This document shows, piece by piece, positions 27,854 through 35,842 of a stretch of DNA of 35,842 nucleotides. The translations under genes and the position numbers were made by a program. This DNA comes from a virus, in the IMG/VR virus record IMGVR_UViG_3300007775_000018, positions 1 through 35,842 of that record; one strand, given 5' to 3'. Under the pieces are notes generated by a model. That model did not search any database and had not been told where the DNA came from. It was given only the letters and a program-made list of their open reading frames with translations. Positions within the stretch are counted from its first letter, which is position 1. Every line of letters begins with the position of its first letter.

Positions 27854-28795
27854 TTACGACGGTACAACACCAATCCCACCGGCTTCGTTAACCGCTGGCA
27901 TGGTCCCGTACACATGGGTATTGGACGTATCAGACCAATCCGTAATGTTGTACGCAACACAGTCTTTCAGCAGAATAATGCCGTGAGTCGGTTCGGAAAT
28001 TGCAATCGTCAAGGTTTTGTCGTTGTCCATGTTGGCAAACGTACACCCGTCAAATGTCACCAGGGCCGCTTCACCGCCAAGGTTTACCGCTGCCGCAACA
28101 AGTACGTGGCTTGCAGACGACGCATACGTGAAAATTCGGCAATCCTTGAAAAAGCTCATAGAGTTATTACCCTTGAACTCTATTTCGTATCCGGTCGTTG
28201 ATGAGGCCACCGTTGTCCACTGACCGAAGGTACACCTTTCAAACATATTGTCCTGAGCGCCGGATGCCAGGGTCAACTCGTTGTAGGCGGCGGCCCCTAC
28301 TGTGGCATGGAGAGGGCCAGCAAAGCCTACATTGTAGAAATAATTTCGGTTTGAACTGACAATCGTGTTGTCAACGCTTGTTCCAGTAGAATTTTCATGC
28401 TGAATCTGGAAGTTGCTGAAAATATTTCCTTGCCCAGACACGGTAAGGATTGAGGTCATGGCGGCGCCCATTGTTAGCCTTGCCCGGTTTCCATAGGGAA
28501 TTGGAGCCGTCAGGCCCACCATATGGGTGAAGGTATTGGACCACGTAACAGCCGCAGCGATGGAGTACGCGGTTCCGTTCCCGACAACATAGATCACATC
28601 GTTGTTACCGCTAACGGTCTTGCTGTATGCGTACTCAATGGTCTTCAAAGGTTTGTCAATGCTTGTCCCCGCATATCCGTCAGACCCGTTTACAGAGTCC
28701 ACGAAATAAGCCGTACCGGGCATGGTCAGACCCTGCCCACCCATCATTGGAATGCCGAAAGATGAAACACCGTTTGGATAATTTGTTAAGCTCAT
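27854..28795 (-). CDS. Beta-helix-like virion protein
   Basis: The 313-residue product begins with a segment typical of phage head- or tail-attached beta-helix proteins (GQGLTMPGTAYFVDSVNGSD, then DKPLKTIEYAYS). Parallel beta-helix-like repeats follow: SNFQIQHENSTG, NYFYNVGFAGPL, NMFERCTFGQW, SFFKDCRIFTY, VTFDGCTFANM, LLKDCVAYN. Each has a small aromatic/cysteine core residue at regular spacing. The neighbouring capsid gene suggests a decoration or spike. AGAAGGA precedes the ATG at 28795. The leader of 109 bases upstream is noncoding. Confidence 0.7.
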   Translation of the reverse strand: MSLTNYPNGVSSFGIPMMGGQGLTMPGTAYFVDSVNGSDGYAGTSIDKPLKTIEYAYSKTVSGNNDVIYVVGNGTAYSIAAAVTWSNTFTHMVGLTAPIPYGNRARLTMGAAMTSILTVSGQGNIFSNFQIQHENSTGTSVDNTIVSSNRNYFYNVGFAGPLHATVGAAAYNELTLASGAQDNMFERCTFGQWTTVASSTTGYEIEFKGNNSMSFFKDCRIFTYASSASHVLVAAAVNLGGEAALVTFDGCTFANMDNDKTLTIAISEPTHGIILLKDCVAYNITDWSDTSNTHVYGTMPAVNEAGGIGVVPS

Positions 28796-28904
28796 AATTT
28801 TTTCCTTCTAGGAACACCCACAGGGCTAATAGTCAGTTTTCGTCAACTATCGCTTGTCTGAGACTGCTCGGATGATTTGCACACCCGCTTACCCATTTGA
28901 ATTG
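28796..28904 (-). other. Noncoding leader between endonuclease and beta-helix gene
   Basis: This stretch has no gene. On the minus strand it contains a short stem (ATAGT/ACTAT, 28829-28833 with 28846-28850) and a GTCT/AGAC pair. It could be a leader or the 3' part of an inserted element together with 29733-29847. I cannot identify conserved group I intron core elements with confidence. Confidence 0.4.
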
Positions 28905-29732
28905 TTAATCCCCGCTTGGGGCGTGTGCTTGTAAGTAGTTTATTGCGTTGGTTAATAAGTCGGTTGAGTCTTTAAAGTTGCCGATAGCATGATTACAATT
29001 CTGGCATAATAACGCCCGAACAGACCCAGTTTCATGACAATGGTCAACTGCCAAGTCGAATGGTTTGTTAGACCTGGGATTTATTGCTGTTTCTGGATGT
29101 CCACAAATGGCGCATTTAAAGTTTTGAGATTTAAGCATTCCGTTGTAATCATCCAATGTGATACCAAAGTTCCTTTTAAGGTCAGTATTTTTTACTTTAG
29201 CGGGGTTGCTCTTACGCCATTCCCTGCAATACGCGGTTCGTCTCTCTCTGTCAGCCCCACCATCTTCCCATTCTCTCCACTCATATTTATCTTTGTATAT
29301 TGGATTTGATGGGTCTATTACACAAAACCTATGTTTAGGGCTTGGGCGTTCTCCAACATCTTCAACGAATTGCCAGAATTCTTTCCATTCATCTGCAAAA
29401 ATGACCTTTGGTGCTTTACGTTTTTGCCATTGCCATGTTTTATATAAGGGGTGTTTTTCTTTAGACCCCCATCCTTTCGGCCTTGTCTGCTTTGTATCAC
29501 CATGTCTTTTCCATCGACGGTAATGCTTATCACACATATTCTGTGCTACGACAGGTCTATTGCAATAATCCAAAGAACACTTTTTTAAAAACTTTTCTGG
29601 GTTCTCTTTAGTTCCATTTCGCTTATAAACCCTATTGCACACATTGCATAATCCATCCTCTACAATCGGCTTCTCTTCACCACAAAACGCACATATCTGA
29701 ATTTTCGGGACACTTGTTTTTGGGATACTCAT
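28905..29732 (-). CDS. Endonuclease VII-type HNH nuclease, probable homing endonuclease
   Basis: The 275-residue product has two N-terminal zinc knuckles (CAFCGEEKPIVEDGLCNVC in 13-31; CNRPVVAQNMCDKHYRRW following). The C-terminal nuclease domain is of the recombination endonuclease VII family: CAICG, AVDHCHETGSVRALLCQNC, with NHAIGNFKDS after it. The DHCH...TG...LLCxxCN pattern is diagnostic. T4 endonuclease VII resolves DNA branches, but phage members with extra zinc knuckles inserted among head genes are usually free-standing or intron-borne homing enzymes. It separates the capsid gene from the beta-helix gene with noncoding flanks of about 110 bases on both sides. Its ribosome binding site is buried in a hairpin. 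Confidence 0.85.
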   Translation of the reverse strand: MSIPKTSVPKIQICAFCGEEKPIVEDGLCNVCNRVYKRNGTKENPEKFLKKCSLDYCNRPVVAQNMCDKHYRRWKRHGDTKQTRPKGWGSKEKHPLYKTWQWQKRKAPKVIFADEWKEFWQFVEDVGERPSPKHRFCVIDPSNPIYKDKYEWREWEDGGADRERRTAYCREWRKSNPAKVKNTDLKRNFGITLDDYNGMLKSQNFKCAICGHPETAINPRSNKPFDLAVDHCHETGSVRALLCQNCNHAIGNFKDSTDLLTNAINYLQAHAPSGD

Positions 29733-29739
29733 AATGCTA

Positions 29740-29792
29740 CTCCCTTCCGTAGCCCTTAAGATTTTTTAGGGAAGGGAGATAAGGGAATCTCC
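29740..29792 (-). promoter_or_regulatory. Alternative hairpins controlling the endonuclease ribosome binding site
   Basis: On the minus strand GGAAGGGAG (29748-29740), the ribosome binding site seven bases before the ATG at 29732, pairs perfectly with CTCCCTTCC (29778-29770). The latter overlaps ATCTCC (29780-29775), which can instead pair with GGAGAT (29792-29787). The two hairpins exclude each other, so the site may be opened or closed. A TATAAT sequence on the minus strand at 29845-29840 could be a weak promoter, but its -35 match is poor. Confidence 0.55.
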
Positions 29793-29847
29793 TTTTCGGC
29801 TGTACGGGCCTATCCCTAAATGTTTAGCAATTACAACTAATTATACG

Positions 29848-30759
29848 CTAAGCCGGACTCGACCCGAAAATGCCACGGGCGTCGCTCCAGCCGACTGCGT
29901 AACGGCTAGTCGCTTTAAACTTCGCGTTCTCCGTCTCCCAATCATTCTCAGTGCCGAAGGCGTCTTTACGCCTCTCAAACAATTTCATGCCGTGCATGGC
30001 ATCGGTCTTGATAAACCAATTATTTGAGTCAGTTAAGAAATGATTTACAACGTATCCTTGAGGTATTTTACCTAACACCCTGATAGCGTTGATGTCGTTG
30101 TTCGCATTTCCGGGCTGCTGGATGCTCTTCAGAATCCTGGCCGCGTCAAACTCAAGCGCGGGAGGAATGATGAGCTTTTTGGGCAGGACCTTGATGGTCT
30201 TGCCACGGTCATCGGTGAAGGCCGCAATATCAATGCAAGCCTGTTCCAATGCAGCGTCAGACAACTCAGCAGCGGTGGACAATTCGTTCCGCCACGTACC
30301 GCCCGATTTGTTTTTATGAGCCGTAGAACAAAGCTCCAAACCGTCACCGCCCTCGTAGGACGCATTAAACGCCCGGTTGAGGACGTTGGCACACACGATC
30401 TCCCGTGTTTGCCTGATTGAAAACGCCAAAGACTGCGCCCGGTTAAGGCCAATCTCGGAGTATTGGTTGTCATCGTACATATTGCGCGTGATGATAAAAC
30501 CTAACCCATAGGTCACATGGGTATATCTGGACACGAAGCCCTGTTCCATATCATCAAACGTAATCCCAGCGCCTTCAGGCACCACCGCAGCCAAGCCGAA
30601 GCCGGTTACGCCGATGTCCTCTTCAAAAGCCTTGGAACTGGTGTACTTGTCGAATATCTCAGGCCATTCCGGTGAGTATTCGTTGTACGCTTTCCCATAA
30701 ATCGCATTGATCCCCGGCCACAGCAGTTTTGCGAAGGAGCCAGTAGTAATCGTTCCCAT
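29848..30759 (-). CDS. Major capsid protein (HK97 fold, Mu gpT-like)
   Basis: The 303-residue product forms the capsid shell. It shows the layout of Mu gpT-like major head proteins: an N-terminal stretch (SFAKLLWPGINAIYGKAY, EWPEIFDKYTSS), then VTYGLGFIITRNMYDD, the spine-helix region SLAFSIRQTREIVCANVLNRA, LPKKLIIPPALEFDAARIL, and a C-terminal RYAVGWSDARGIFGSSPA that is typical of the family. Gene order (portal, scaffold, decoration, capsid) supports it. No separate protease is visible; it may not need cleavage. The C-terminus appears complete, so the downstream inserted nuclease gene does not interrupt it. Confidence 0.85.
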   Translation of the reverse strand: MGTITTGSFAKLLWPGINAIYGKAYNEYSPEWPEIFDKYTSSKAFEEDIGVTGFGLAAVVPEGAGITFDDMEQGFVSRYTHVTYGLGFIITRNMYDDNQYSEIGLNRAQSLAFSIRQTREIVCANVLNRAFNASYEGGDGLELCSTAHKNKSGGTWRNELSTAAELSDAALEQACIDIAAFTDDRGKTIKVLPKKLIIPPALEFDAARILKSIQQPGNANNDINAIRVLGKIPQGYVVNHFLTDSNNWFIKTDAMHGMKLFERRKDAFGTENDWETENAKFKATSRYAVGWSDARGIFGSSPA

Positions 30760-30774
30760 AGTCTGCCTCCTTTC

Positions 30775-31383
30775 TTAAATTGCCGCAGTATCGCGGTTAA
30801 ACGGGTGAGTTACCATCCTGACAAGCCACTTTGCGTGGGCTGCACTTGACGCAATCGTGTTATCAGGTCTGTCGGAAAGAGCCACAAGCTGGACCGCACC
30901 GTTAGCTGCGGATGACGTGCTGGCGGTATCGGAATCCAATTCAGCGGTTGAATACCCGGTTGTCGTGCTACCACCGCTATGGCTGGAAATAGCGAAGAAT
31001 TGACCCACCGCAGTAACGGCAAGGTCTGCGGAAGCGTTGTCTTCCTGGATTTCAAACAGGACGTTGGGATCGTCCACGACTGCCACATACCCGGTGGCAC
31101 TAGCCGCTGCATACGTTCTGTTGAGGTTGGTTACATCGACGGCCACATCTTTGCTGTTAGAGAAACCAACAGCAACACCGACCATCTGCCCTTTACCGGA
31201 CGCCAGGATCGCGCAAGCCGGGGTGGTTCCATCGGCTGATGCGGTTCCTGCGTGTTTTACGGGAGTACCCTTGTAAATCGCGGTAGTACCGGCGGTGTAA
31301 TACATCGTCACCTTTCCGTTCCACGGGGTCCCGTTGAGATACTTGACGGGTTTCAACCCGCAATCCCTATCTGCATTTGCCAT
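30775..31383 (-). CDS. Head decoration-like protein
   Basis: The 202-residue product starts with MANADRDCGLKPVKYLNG and has GNVTMYYTAGTTAIYKGTP-like beta strands (seen as KVTMYYTAG and AIYKGTPV). A conserved centre VGVAVGFSNSKD and VAVVDDPNVLFEIQED follows. Proteins with this opening are found right beside gpT-like capsid genes and are taken to be capsid decoration or stabilisation proteins. The beta-rich composition fits. It lies 15 bases before the capsid gene in the same unit, so the two are likely made in similar amounts. Confidence 0.75.
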   Translation of the reverse strand: MANADRDCGLKPVKYLNGTPWNGKVTMYYTAGTTAIYKGTPVKHAGTASADGTTPACAILASGKGQMVGVAVGFSNSKDVAVDVTNLNRTYAAASATGYVAVVDDPNVLFEIQEDNASADLAVTAVGQFFAISSHSGGSTTTGYSTAELDSDTASTSSAANGAVQLVALSDRPDNTIASSAAHAKWLVRMVTHPFNRDTAAI

Positions 31384-31397
31384 AATTTGCTCCTATT

Positions 31398-31919
31398 TTA
31401 CGCACTGACACTGATGTCCATACCTCCGTATGCCCCAGCGTCGTTTCTTGGTTGTTTCATCACATTTTCATCTTCCAGGATTTTGTCCTGGCGTTCCTTT
31501 TGGTCTTCCTCGTACCACTCAATGGGGATTTCCATTAAAATCCCCTTCACGCCGCCGCCCACGCTTTTGGACACCGGCATACCCATCTGTGTTGCATCCC
31601 CGGCTCTGGGGTCTCCTGAAGGCAGGTCTTTCTTTTGGACGATCTCGTACCCGGCCTGTTGCTTGATGAGAATATTGTCATCCACATCATTGAAAACGTG
31701 CCTGTGATAACCCGGCCTTTCGGGGTATCTGAGGACATTCCTGGTCCCCAGCTTGACACGCGGGGGTCTCTTTCTTGCAATCGTCTTTAAAGCCCACCCG
31801 TCTTCGTCTTTGACCACTTCGGTCTGCGTTCCCTGTTTGGCAAGTTGCCCCTGTCTCATGAGGGCTGCTTTTTCGGTCTCAAACGGTTTGTCGTCTTTGG
31901 TTCTGATTATTTCGCTCAT
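31398..31919 (-). CDS. Small structural hypothetical protein
   Basis: The 173-residue product is hydrophilic and charged, with LGTRNVLRYPERPGYHRHVFND (visible as RNVLRYPERPGYHRHVFND) in the middle and MEIPIEWYEEDQKERQDKI near the C-terminus. It has no recognised fold. From memory, short proteins with the RPGYHRRWVND-type motif appear between scaffold and capsid genes in related phages. The start overlaps the scaffold stop by ATGA. A minor head or assembly role is inferred from position. Confidence 0.65.
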   Translation of the reverse strand: MSEIIRTKDDKPFETEKAALMRQGQLAKQGTQTEVVKDEDGWALKTIARKRPPRVKLGTRNVLRYPERPGYHRHVFNDVDDNILIKQQAGYEIVQKKDLPSGDPRAGDATQMGMPVSKSVGGGVKGILMEIPIEWYEEDQKERQDKILEDENVMKQPRNDAGAYGGMDISVSA

Positions 31920-32821
31920 CCTATCTCTCCTATTTCTGCCAGTTGCTTGATGTAGTCCTTCATCTTCAACACCCCTAGCTTTTCAAAAGTCTTTGCTGTT
32001 TGAAGCTGTTCAGGGTTTAAATCTCTCTCCGTAAACTGGCGCTTTGCCCCGGTTCCCCGTGCGCCTTCGACGGGGTTTACTGTGGGGGTCTTCGGTTGTT
32101 GCTTCTGGAACTTTTCTGGGAAGGCTTTCTTCACCAGTTCCGTTACTGCCGTCAGCTTTCTTTCATACGGAAGGGCGTCATATTCGGGTAGATTGGCCAT
32201 CTTGTCTGCGTATGCGGTCATGTCAGGGTCTCCCCCGCTACCTTTTACGCCGTACCAATCATGCTGGGACCTCCATTTATCAAACGCCTCTACGTGAGAA
32301 GGGTCCGGTTGGGGTGCCGTTTGCCTCGGAGTGTCCATTTCCATGCTGTTGTATTTATCCAGCATTTCAGACTCGATCTCGTCCACACGGTCTGCGTCCC
32401 CTTCTTCAATGGCTTCCCTTTTCTCCTTCCGCAGTCTGTCGATTTCCTTCTGCTGTTTGGCAATCTGAGCTTTGGACACCTTTTCAAAGTGATTTCTAAG
32501 GTCGTCAAAGCCCTTCTCCATGCGCTCCATCTTGGTTCTGTTGTCTTTCAGGTGGCTCGACAAGGTTTCCTGGATGTCCTTTGAACGCTTGATAAATGTC
32601 GCTGCGTCCACGGTGTTCCCGAACTTGTCCGTCCCTCCATGGTGCCATCCTATTTCACGCGCTATATCCTCAATGGTCTCCTTCTTTGCCTCGGTTCCTC
32701 CCTCTCTTGGTTCTTCGTCTGTTTGATCGTCTTTTGGTTCTTCCGTTGTTTCTGGAAGTTCCGCTTCCGGCTCTGGGGTCGCTTCGACCTGTTCGTCTTC
32801 CATTACGGCTTCTATTGCCAT
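31916..32821 (-). CDS. Capsid scaffolding protein
   Basis: The 301-residue product has the composition of a phage scaffold: a very acidic N-terminal third (EATPEPEAELPETTEEPKDD), a long charged coiled coil (FEKVSKAQIAKQQKEIDRLR, about residues 113-150), and a basic, proline-containing C-terminal part that would bind the capsid protein (GARGTGAKRQFTERDLNPEQ). The ATG at 32821 is preceded by GAGGGAGAG. A longer frame to 32854 would begin in a terminator hairpin and is rejected. The position between portal and capsid fits the assignment. Confidence 0.8.
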   Translation of the reverse strand: MAIEAVMEDEQVEATPEPEAELPETTEEPKDDQTDEEPREGGTEAKKETIEDIAREIGWHHGGTDKFGNTVDAATFIKRSKDIQETLSSHLKDNRTKMERMEKGFDDLRNHFEKVSKAQIAKQQKEIDRLRKEKREAIEEGDADRVDEIESEMLDKYNSMEMDTPRQTAPQPDPSHVEAFDKWRSQHDWYGVKGSGGDPDMTAYADKMANLPEYDALPYERKLTAVTELVKKAFPEKFQKQQPKTPTVNPVEGARGTGAKRQFTERDLNPEQLQTAKTFEKLGVLKMKDYIKQLAEIGEIG

Positions 32822-32833
32822 GCTCTCTCCCTC

Positions 32834-32883
32834 AAATAAAAAGCCCGATCCCACACGCTTTTCTTACGCGCCGAACCGGGCTT
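32834..32883 (-). terminator. Terminator between GroES and scaffold genes
   Basis: On the minus strand AAGCCCG (32883-32877) pairs with CGGGCTT (32847-32841), followed by TTTTTATTTG. The loop of about 29 bases contains a further small stem. It splits the portal/GroES set from the scaffold/capsid set and may set their ratio. Confidence 0.75.
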
Positions 32884-32935
32884 CAAAATTCCCCGTTAGG
32901 GGGTTTATCCGTGACCGTTTATTTAGTTGTTGGGA

Positions 32936-33235
32936 TCATTTCACCCTTGCTACAACGTCCTCGTCATTCAGGATTCTCAGATTTCCGTCTTTCCGTTCCA
33001 CAAGGAACCCGCCGTACTTCGCAAAAACGATTGTATCCCCAACGGCCAAATCATCCCCATCAAACTGGATAGAACAGGAAGGGCCTATGGCCACCACCTC
33101 GCCCCTATTAACGGCGTTTTGTTCCTGGTCTCTGGTGCTATCGGGGAGGTATATCCCGCCTTCAGTTTTCTGTTTGATCTCTTCGGGTTTTACGATTAGC
33201 TTATACCCTTCTGGTTGCAACTCTATTTCACTCAT
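32936..33235 (-). CDS. groES: Phage co-chaperonin GroES (Cpn10 family)
   Basis: The 99-residue product matches the ten-kilodalton chaperonin family: LIVKPEEIKQKTEGGIYLPD (residues 13-32) with the mobile loop position, NRGEVVAIGP (43-52), LAVGDTIVFAKYGG (63-76) and the C-terminal LRILNDEDVVARVK. It should cap host GroEL rings and assist folding, most likely of the capsid protein, as T4 gp31 does. The gene is in the head operon just before scaffold and capsid. Length equals that of cellular GroES. No groEL is in the window, so the host's GroEL is the partner. Confidence 0.9.
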   Translation of the reverse strand: MSEIELQPEGYKLIVKPEEIKQKTEGGIYLPDSTRDQEQNAVNRGEVVAIGPSCSIQFDGDDLAVGDTIVFAKYGGFLVERKDGNLRILNDEDVVARVK

Positions 33236-33455
33236 TCTCTTCCTCCGTAATTATTCTCTTTAGAGTTTCAATTCCTTGCACTTCCCCGCAAAATTTCGCT
33301 GTGTTACCGAATGTTTCCTCCATGCTTTCAGGGTTGTAATAATGGCCCTGTGCCATTGCGTACAAAAGATTCTGCTTGTATTCCTCTATGGCTTCCATCA
33401 TCGCCATAGTGACGGGGTTGGCTTTCCATTCCTGTACCGCTTCGGGGTTAACCAT
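33228..33455 (-). CDS. Small hypothetical protein in the head operon
   Basis: The 75-residue product is helical and acidic, with VTMAMMEAIEEYKQNLLYAM and ETFGNTAKFCGEVQGIETLK. Small proteins with a FGNTAKFCGEVQGIE-type motif recur next to portal genes in podovirus-like genomes as I recall, without known function. The start overlaps the preceding stop (TGATG), and the stop lies inside the start of GroES. A minor assembly or packaging factor is possible. Confidence 0.65.
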   Translation of the reverse strand: MVNPEAVQEWKANPVTMAMMEAIEEYKQNLLYAMAQGHYYNPESMEETFGNTAKFCGEVQGIETLKRIITEEENE

Positions 33456-33691
33456 CAGGCACCACCGTACAGTCTGTTCTTTTGCGCCATGCGTTGTGCT
33501 AGAATCTGGTCATGTAATAGACCCAACCGCTTTTGCTCCATCTGCTTGTTGAATCTTCGGTTGCCGGGGTCAGGAGGGGTCATGCCGTATTTGTTCTTGA
33601 GCCATTCCAGGAACGCTTCTTCCATACCAACAGACGGTTTGCCTCTAACTTTGGTCCTGTCCATGCTGTTCTCATACGGGTTTAATGGCAT
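33455..33691 (-). CDS. Small hypothetical protein in the head operon
   Basis: The 78-residue product is basic and helical (EEAFLEWLKNKYGMTPPDPG, RFNKQMEQKRLGLLHDQILA). It has no recognised family. The ATG overlaps the portal stop as TAATG, which suggests translational coupling. Its position directly after portal suggests a portal-associated or minor head function, which is inference only. Confidence 0.6.
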   Translation of the reverse strand: MPLNPYENSMDRTKVRGKPSVGMEEAFLEWLKNKYGMTPPDPGNRRFNKQMEQKRLGLLHDQILAQRMAQKNRLYGGA

Positions 33692-35814
33692 TATTCAGCA
33701 CCCCCTAAAACGGTGTCGGTCAGTTTGCTAATCGCCTCTGATTGCATCTGTACCACTTTGGTCAGACTATCCAGCTTCTCCATGTGGTCGTCCTTCAGAG
33801 CTTGCGCCCGTGTGTTATCCGCTTGCGCTCTGGTGGAGTCCACACTGGCGTAGCTGCGCTCAGTATCAGACTTGATTTTCTCTATCTTGGCTTGCGTTAA
33901 TGCCCCCTCTATCTGCACCCGCTGCTGATCGTTCATGGCTTCCATGCGCTTGACTTCAAGCTCCCCTTCTTTCAGTGTTATCTCTGGGTCAGGGGGAGGT
34001 TCCACATTCTCAGGGGGTAGGATTTTGTCAATGTCCTCGATGTCAATGGCTTGCATGTACCGCTTTTGAATTTCACGATCATTCAGTCCAGACCCCAGCA
34101 TTTCCACCAGGGCTTGTGCTTTCACCATCTTTTGTGTGCTGGTAAGCTCCGTCTCGTCAGATACCGGCTCAACGTCCATGTCCTTCTCATAGAAGTCGCT
34201 CATCTTGGCTTCTAGGTCGTCCAGGACGCTCTGGTACGCTTCCAAGGAAAGATAAAGCCTGTCAAGCCTACGAACCTTCCGGTATTCGCTCTTGAGTGAA
34301 CGGTGTATCCTTTTATATATGGAACTGAAAACTTTCAGGCTTTGCTCAATGAGAGCCAGGATAGTGGTCGGACTTTCGTTTGCCCCTCTGGATTCGCCCG
34401 TTAGCACATCTGCTACAGAGCTTAAATCTTTGCTGGCTTCCATCATCAGATTCAGGAGGTTAAACAGCACACCAGACGGTTCCCTTACCGGAAGTGGGAC
34501 TATGCCTTTCCGTAAATCGTCCCCGGTGTTGACAACGTGCTTCCATTCTCCTGCCCTGAAAGTGGATTCATCACCTCTCCCAAGGTTAATCCCTTTTCCA
34601 AGGAACCCTGATTGTCTGTTTGACAGAGTACCAGCATCTAATAGTTGGTTAATAGTGGTGTTAATAGTGGCGTTCAAGTCACCTAGAAGCGCACCGTATC
34701 CCATGCCATAAAAATTACCGTCAAACGCTGGCATGAAGATAAATCTGGTGAAATACTGGACGGGTTCGATCTTTATAATCTCGCCTTTCTCGTTGGTGAT
34801 AATCCCGTCAGCATCGTACCGTGCGGTGATTCTGACCACCTGAGACGTGTCCTGGTGGACGGTAATGACATACGGCTCCTTGTACCCATCATTATCCAGG
34901 TCCCACCACCTGTGCTGCTCTAAGAAGGTGTGGGGGGCATCTTCATCGTTGGAGTCACGGGTCTCGTCCGTGGTCGGTTCCCCGAACTCTTTGTCGAGAA
35001 ATACGCCTGACCGTGTGCGCTCTACGATCTCGTTAGGGGTTAGCTCAAATACATGGGTTAGCCTTGAGGCGCTTTCGATATTCTTTGTGGTGTAATGGAC
35101 CACCAGATTGTCAGCGGTGATGAGGGGGGATTTGACCTGTCTACTGGCGATGTCGTAATAGGTCTTCTTGAAGCAGCACCCGGTAACGGGTAGCATGACC
35201 AGCAATTCATCAAGGCTTGTTTCCCAATCCTCCACCTCTTCAAGCATCTGGTAGCTCATGAACGCCGATAACCGTGCCGCCCTTGCGTCCTTCTTGGGGG
35301 GTTCCGGCTTAGGCGTACCGACCATCTCAGTAGGCATCCCCTCATCCATGGGGGATATTTCCATCACTTGCGGGGGCGCTTCCACCTTCCCGATAACCTT
35401 GGCTTTTACAACGTCCCGGCCTTTGATGATATTGCCGTATGCTCTGGCCGCAAACTGTATCGCTGCGGTAGCGATGGTGGGATAGTTGACATTCGCCGTG
35501 GTATCCCGCTGTTTGGAAGCAATCTGACGCGCTAACTCAAGCGCCCGTTCCTGTGTTCTTTCCCAATCTTTGCGGGAGTCCTTGTCAATGTCGTAATCTG
35601 AAACAACCCGAAAACCGATCTCCTTTAGAGTATCTTCGTCCAGGGTTTCAGCGATATTGTTCATCTCAAGGAAACCGTTGAGCATATCAATCATTTCCTC
35701 AGAAGCCGGTGGGTCCTCCACGATATTCGGGGAAGATAAAAGGACTTGCTCTTCCGGTAATGGCATCCCCGGTTGATTCTGAGGGGGTAGGATTGGTTCG
35801 ATCAAATCAGGCAT
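33691..35814 (-). CDS. Portal protein (P22 gp1-like)
   Basis: The 707-residue product forms the dodecameric portal ring through which DNA is packaged and ejected. The pattern matches P22-type portals: DSRKDWERTQERALELARQI near the N-terminus (about residues 78-97), a conserved core with FYGMGYGALLGDLNATINTT (about 375-394) and INQLLDAGTLSNRQSGFLG. The clip/stem region follows, then a C-terminal long helix rich in charged and Gln residues (from about residue 610). That helix could form a barrel-like extension. The ATG at 35814 follows AAGGTGGA. Terminase genes would be expected further right. Confidence 0.9.
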   Translation of the reverse strand: MPDLIEPILPPQNQPGMPLPEEQVLLSSPNIVEDPPASEEMIDMLNGFLEMNNIAETLDEDTLKEIGFRVVSDYDIDKDSRKDWERTQERALELARQIASKQRDTTANVNYPTIATAAIQFAARAYGNIIKGRDVVKAKVIGKVEAPPQVMEISPMDEGMPTEMVGTPKPEPPKKDARAARLSAFMSYQMLEEVEDWETSLDELLVMLPVTGCCFKKTYYDIASRQVKSPLITADNLVVHYTTKNIESASRLTHVFELTPNEIVERTRSGVFLDKEFGEPTTDETRDSNDEDAPHTFLEQHRWWDLDNDGYKEPYVITVHQDTSQVVRITARYDADGIITNEKGEIIKIEPVQYFTRFIFMPAFDGNFYGMGYGALLGDLNATINTTINQLLDAGTLSNRQSGFLGKGINLGRGDESTFRAGEWKHVVNTGDDLRKGIVPLPVREPSGVLFNLLNLMMEASKDLSSVADVLTGESRGANESPTTILALIEQSLKVFSSIYKRIHRSLKSEYRKVRRLDRLYLSLEAYQSVLDDLEAKMSDFYEKDMDVEPVSDETELTSTQKMVKAQALVEMLGSGLNDREIQKRYMQAIDIEDIDKILPPENVEPPPDPEITLKEGELEVKRMEAMNDQQRVQIEGALTQAKIEKIKSDTERSYASVDSTRAQADNTRAQALKDDHMEKLDSLTKVVQMQSEAISKLTDTVLGGAE

Positions 35815-35842
35815 CTATGAATTCCACCTTATGCTTTTTAAC

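Noticed and set aside
29848-29875. T-arm-like GGGTCGAGTCC as part of a tRNA
   Set aside because: It is the coding end of the capsid gene, and no acceptor, D or anticodon stems can be formed around it.

Overview
The window is part of a tailed-phage genome, most likely a podovirus-like virus of a Gram-negative host. The virion genes recognisable on the minus strand support this: a P22-type portal, scaffold, HK97-fold capsid, connector-like proteins, tail fibre and a giant internal/polyvalent protein. Sec-type signal peptides and a GroES homologue point to a bacterial host. I cannot name a host genus. No integrase, terminase or polymerase lies inside the window.

Region 1 (1-3566, plus strand) is the most unusual part. 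It holds about a dozen very small genes, each with its own ribosome binding site. They are separated by 49-126 bp imperfect palindromes bounded by RYYYAAC...GTTRRRY. These behave as integron attC recombination sites. The arms carry extra unpaired bases on the left side. In most units the left core (R'') is the reverse complement of the first bases of its own unit, that is, of the right core (R') of the site upstream. Intergenic terminators would not show this relation; a circular integron cassette would. The cargo is phage-like: a MazG-like pyrophosphohydrolase, an HNH nuclease, small zinc-ribbon proteins and short phage hypotheticals. I read the region as an integron-type cassette array inside a phage genome. 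Its integrase and attI would lie to the left of the window or be supplied in trans.

Region 2 (3592-6375, minus strand) ends the virion transcription unit. It has a terminator hairpin, three very small membrane or cytosolic proteins, a membrane protein with a coiled-coil look, and four small proteins with signal peptides (one fibronectin-like, one fibre-like).

Region 3 (6422-28795, minus strand) is the tail and ejection block. It contains a 2876-residue polyvalent protein, two structural proteins, a 1490-residue tail protein with apparently nested jelly-roll insertions, two connector-like proteins, a tail fibre, several small proteins joined by ATGA overlaps, and a beta-structured virion protein.

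Region 4 (28796-35814, minus strand) is the head block: an inserted endonuclease VII-type gene with a sequestered ribosome binding site, major capsid protein, decoration-like protein, a small structural protein, scaffold, terminator, GroES, two small proteins and portal. Transcription runs right to left and meets the cassette array head-on at the terminator near 3600.
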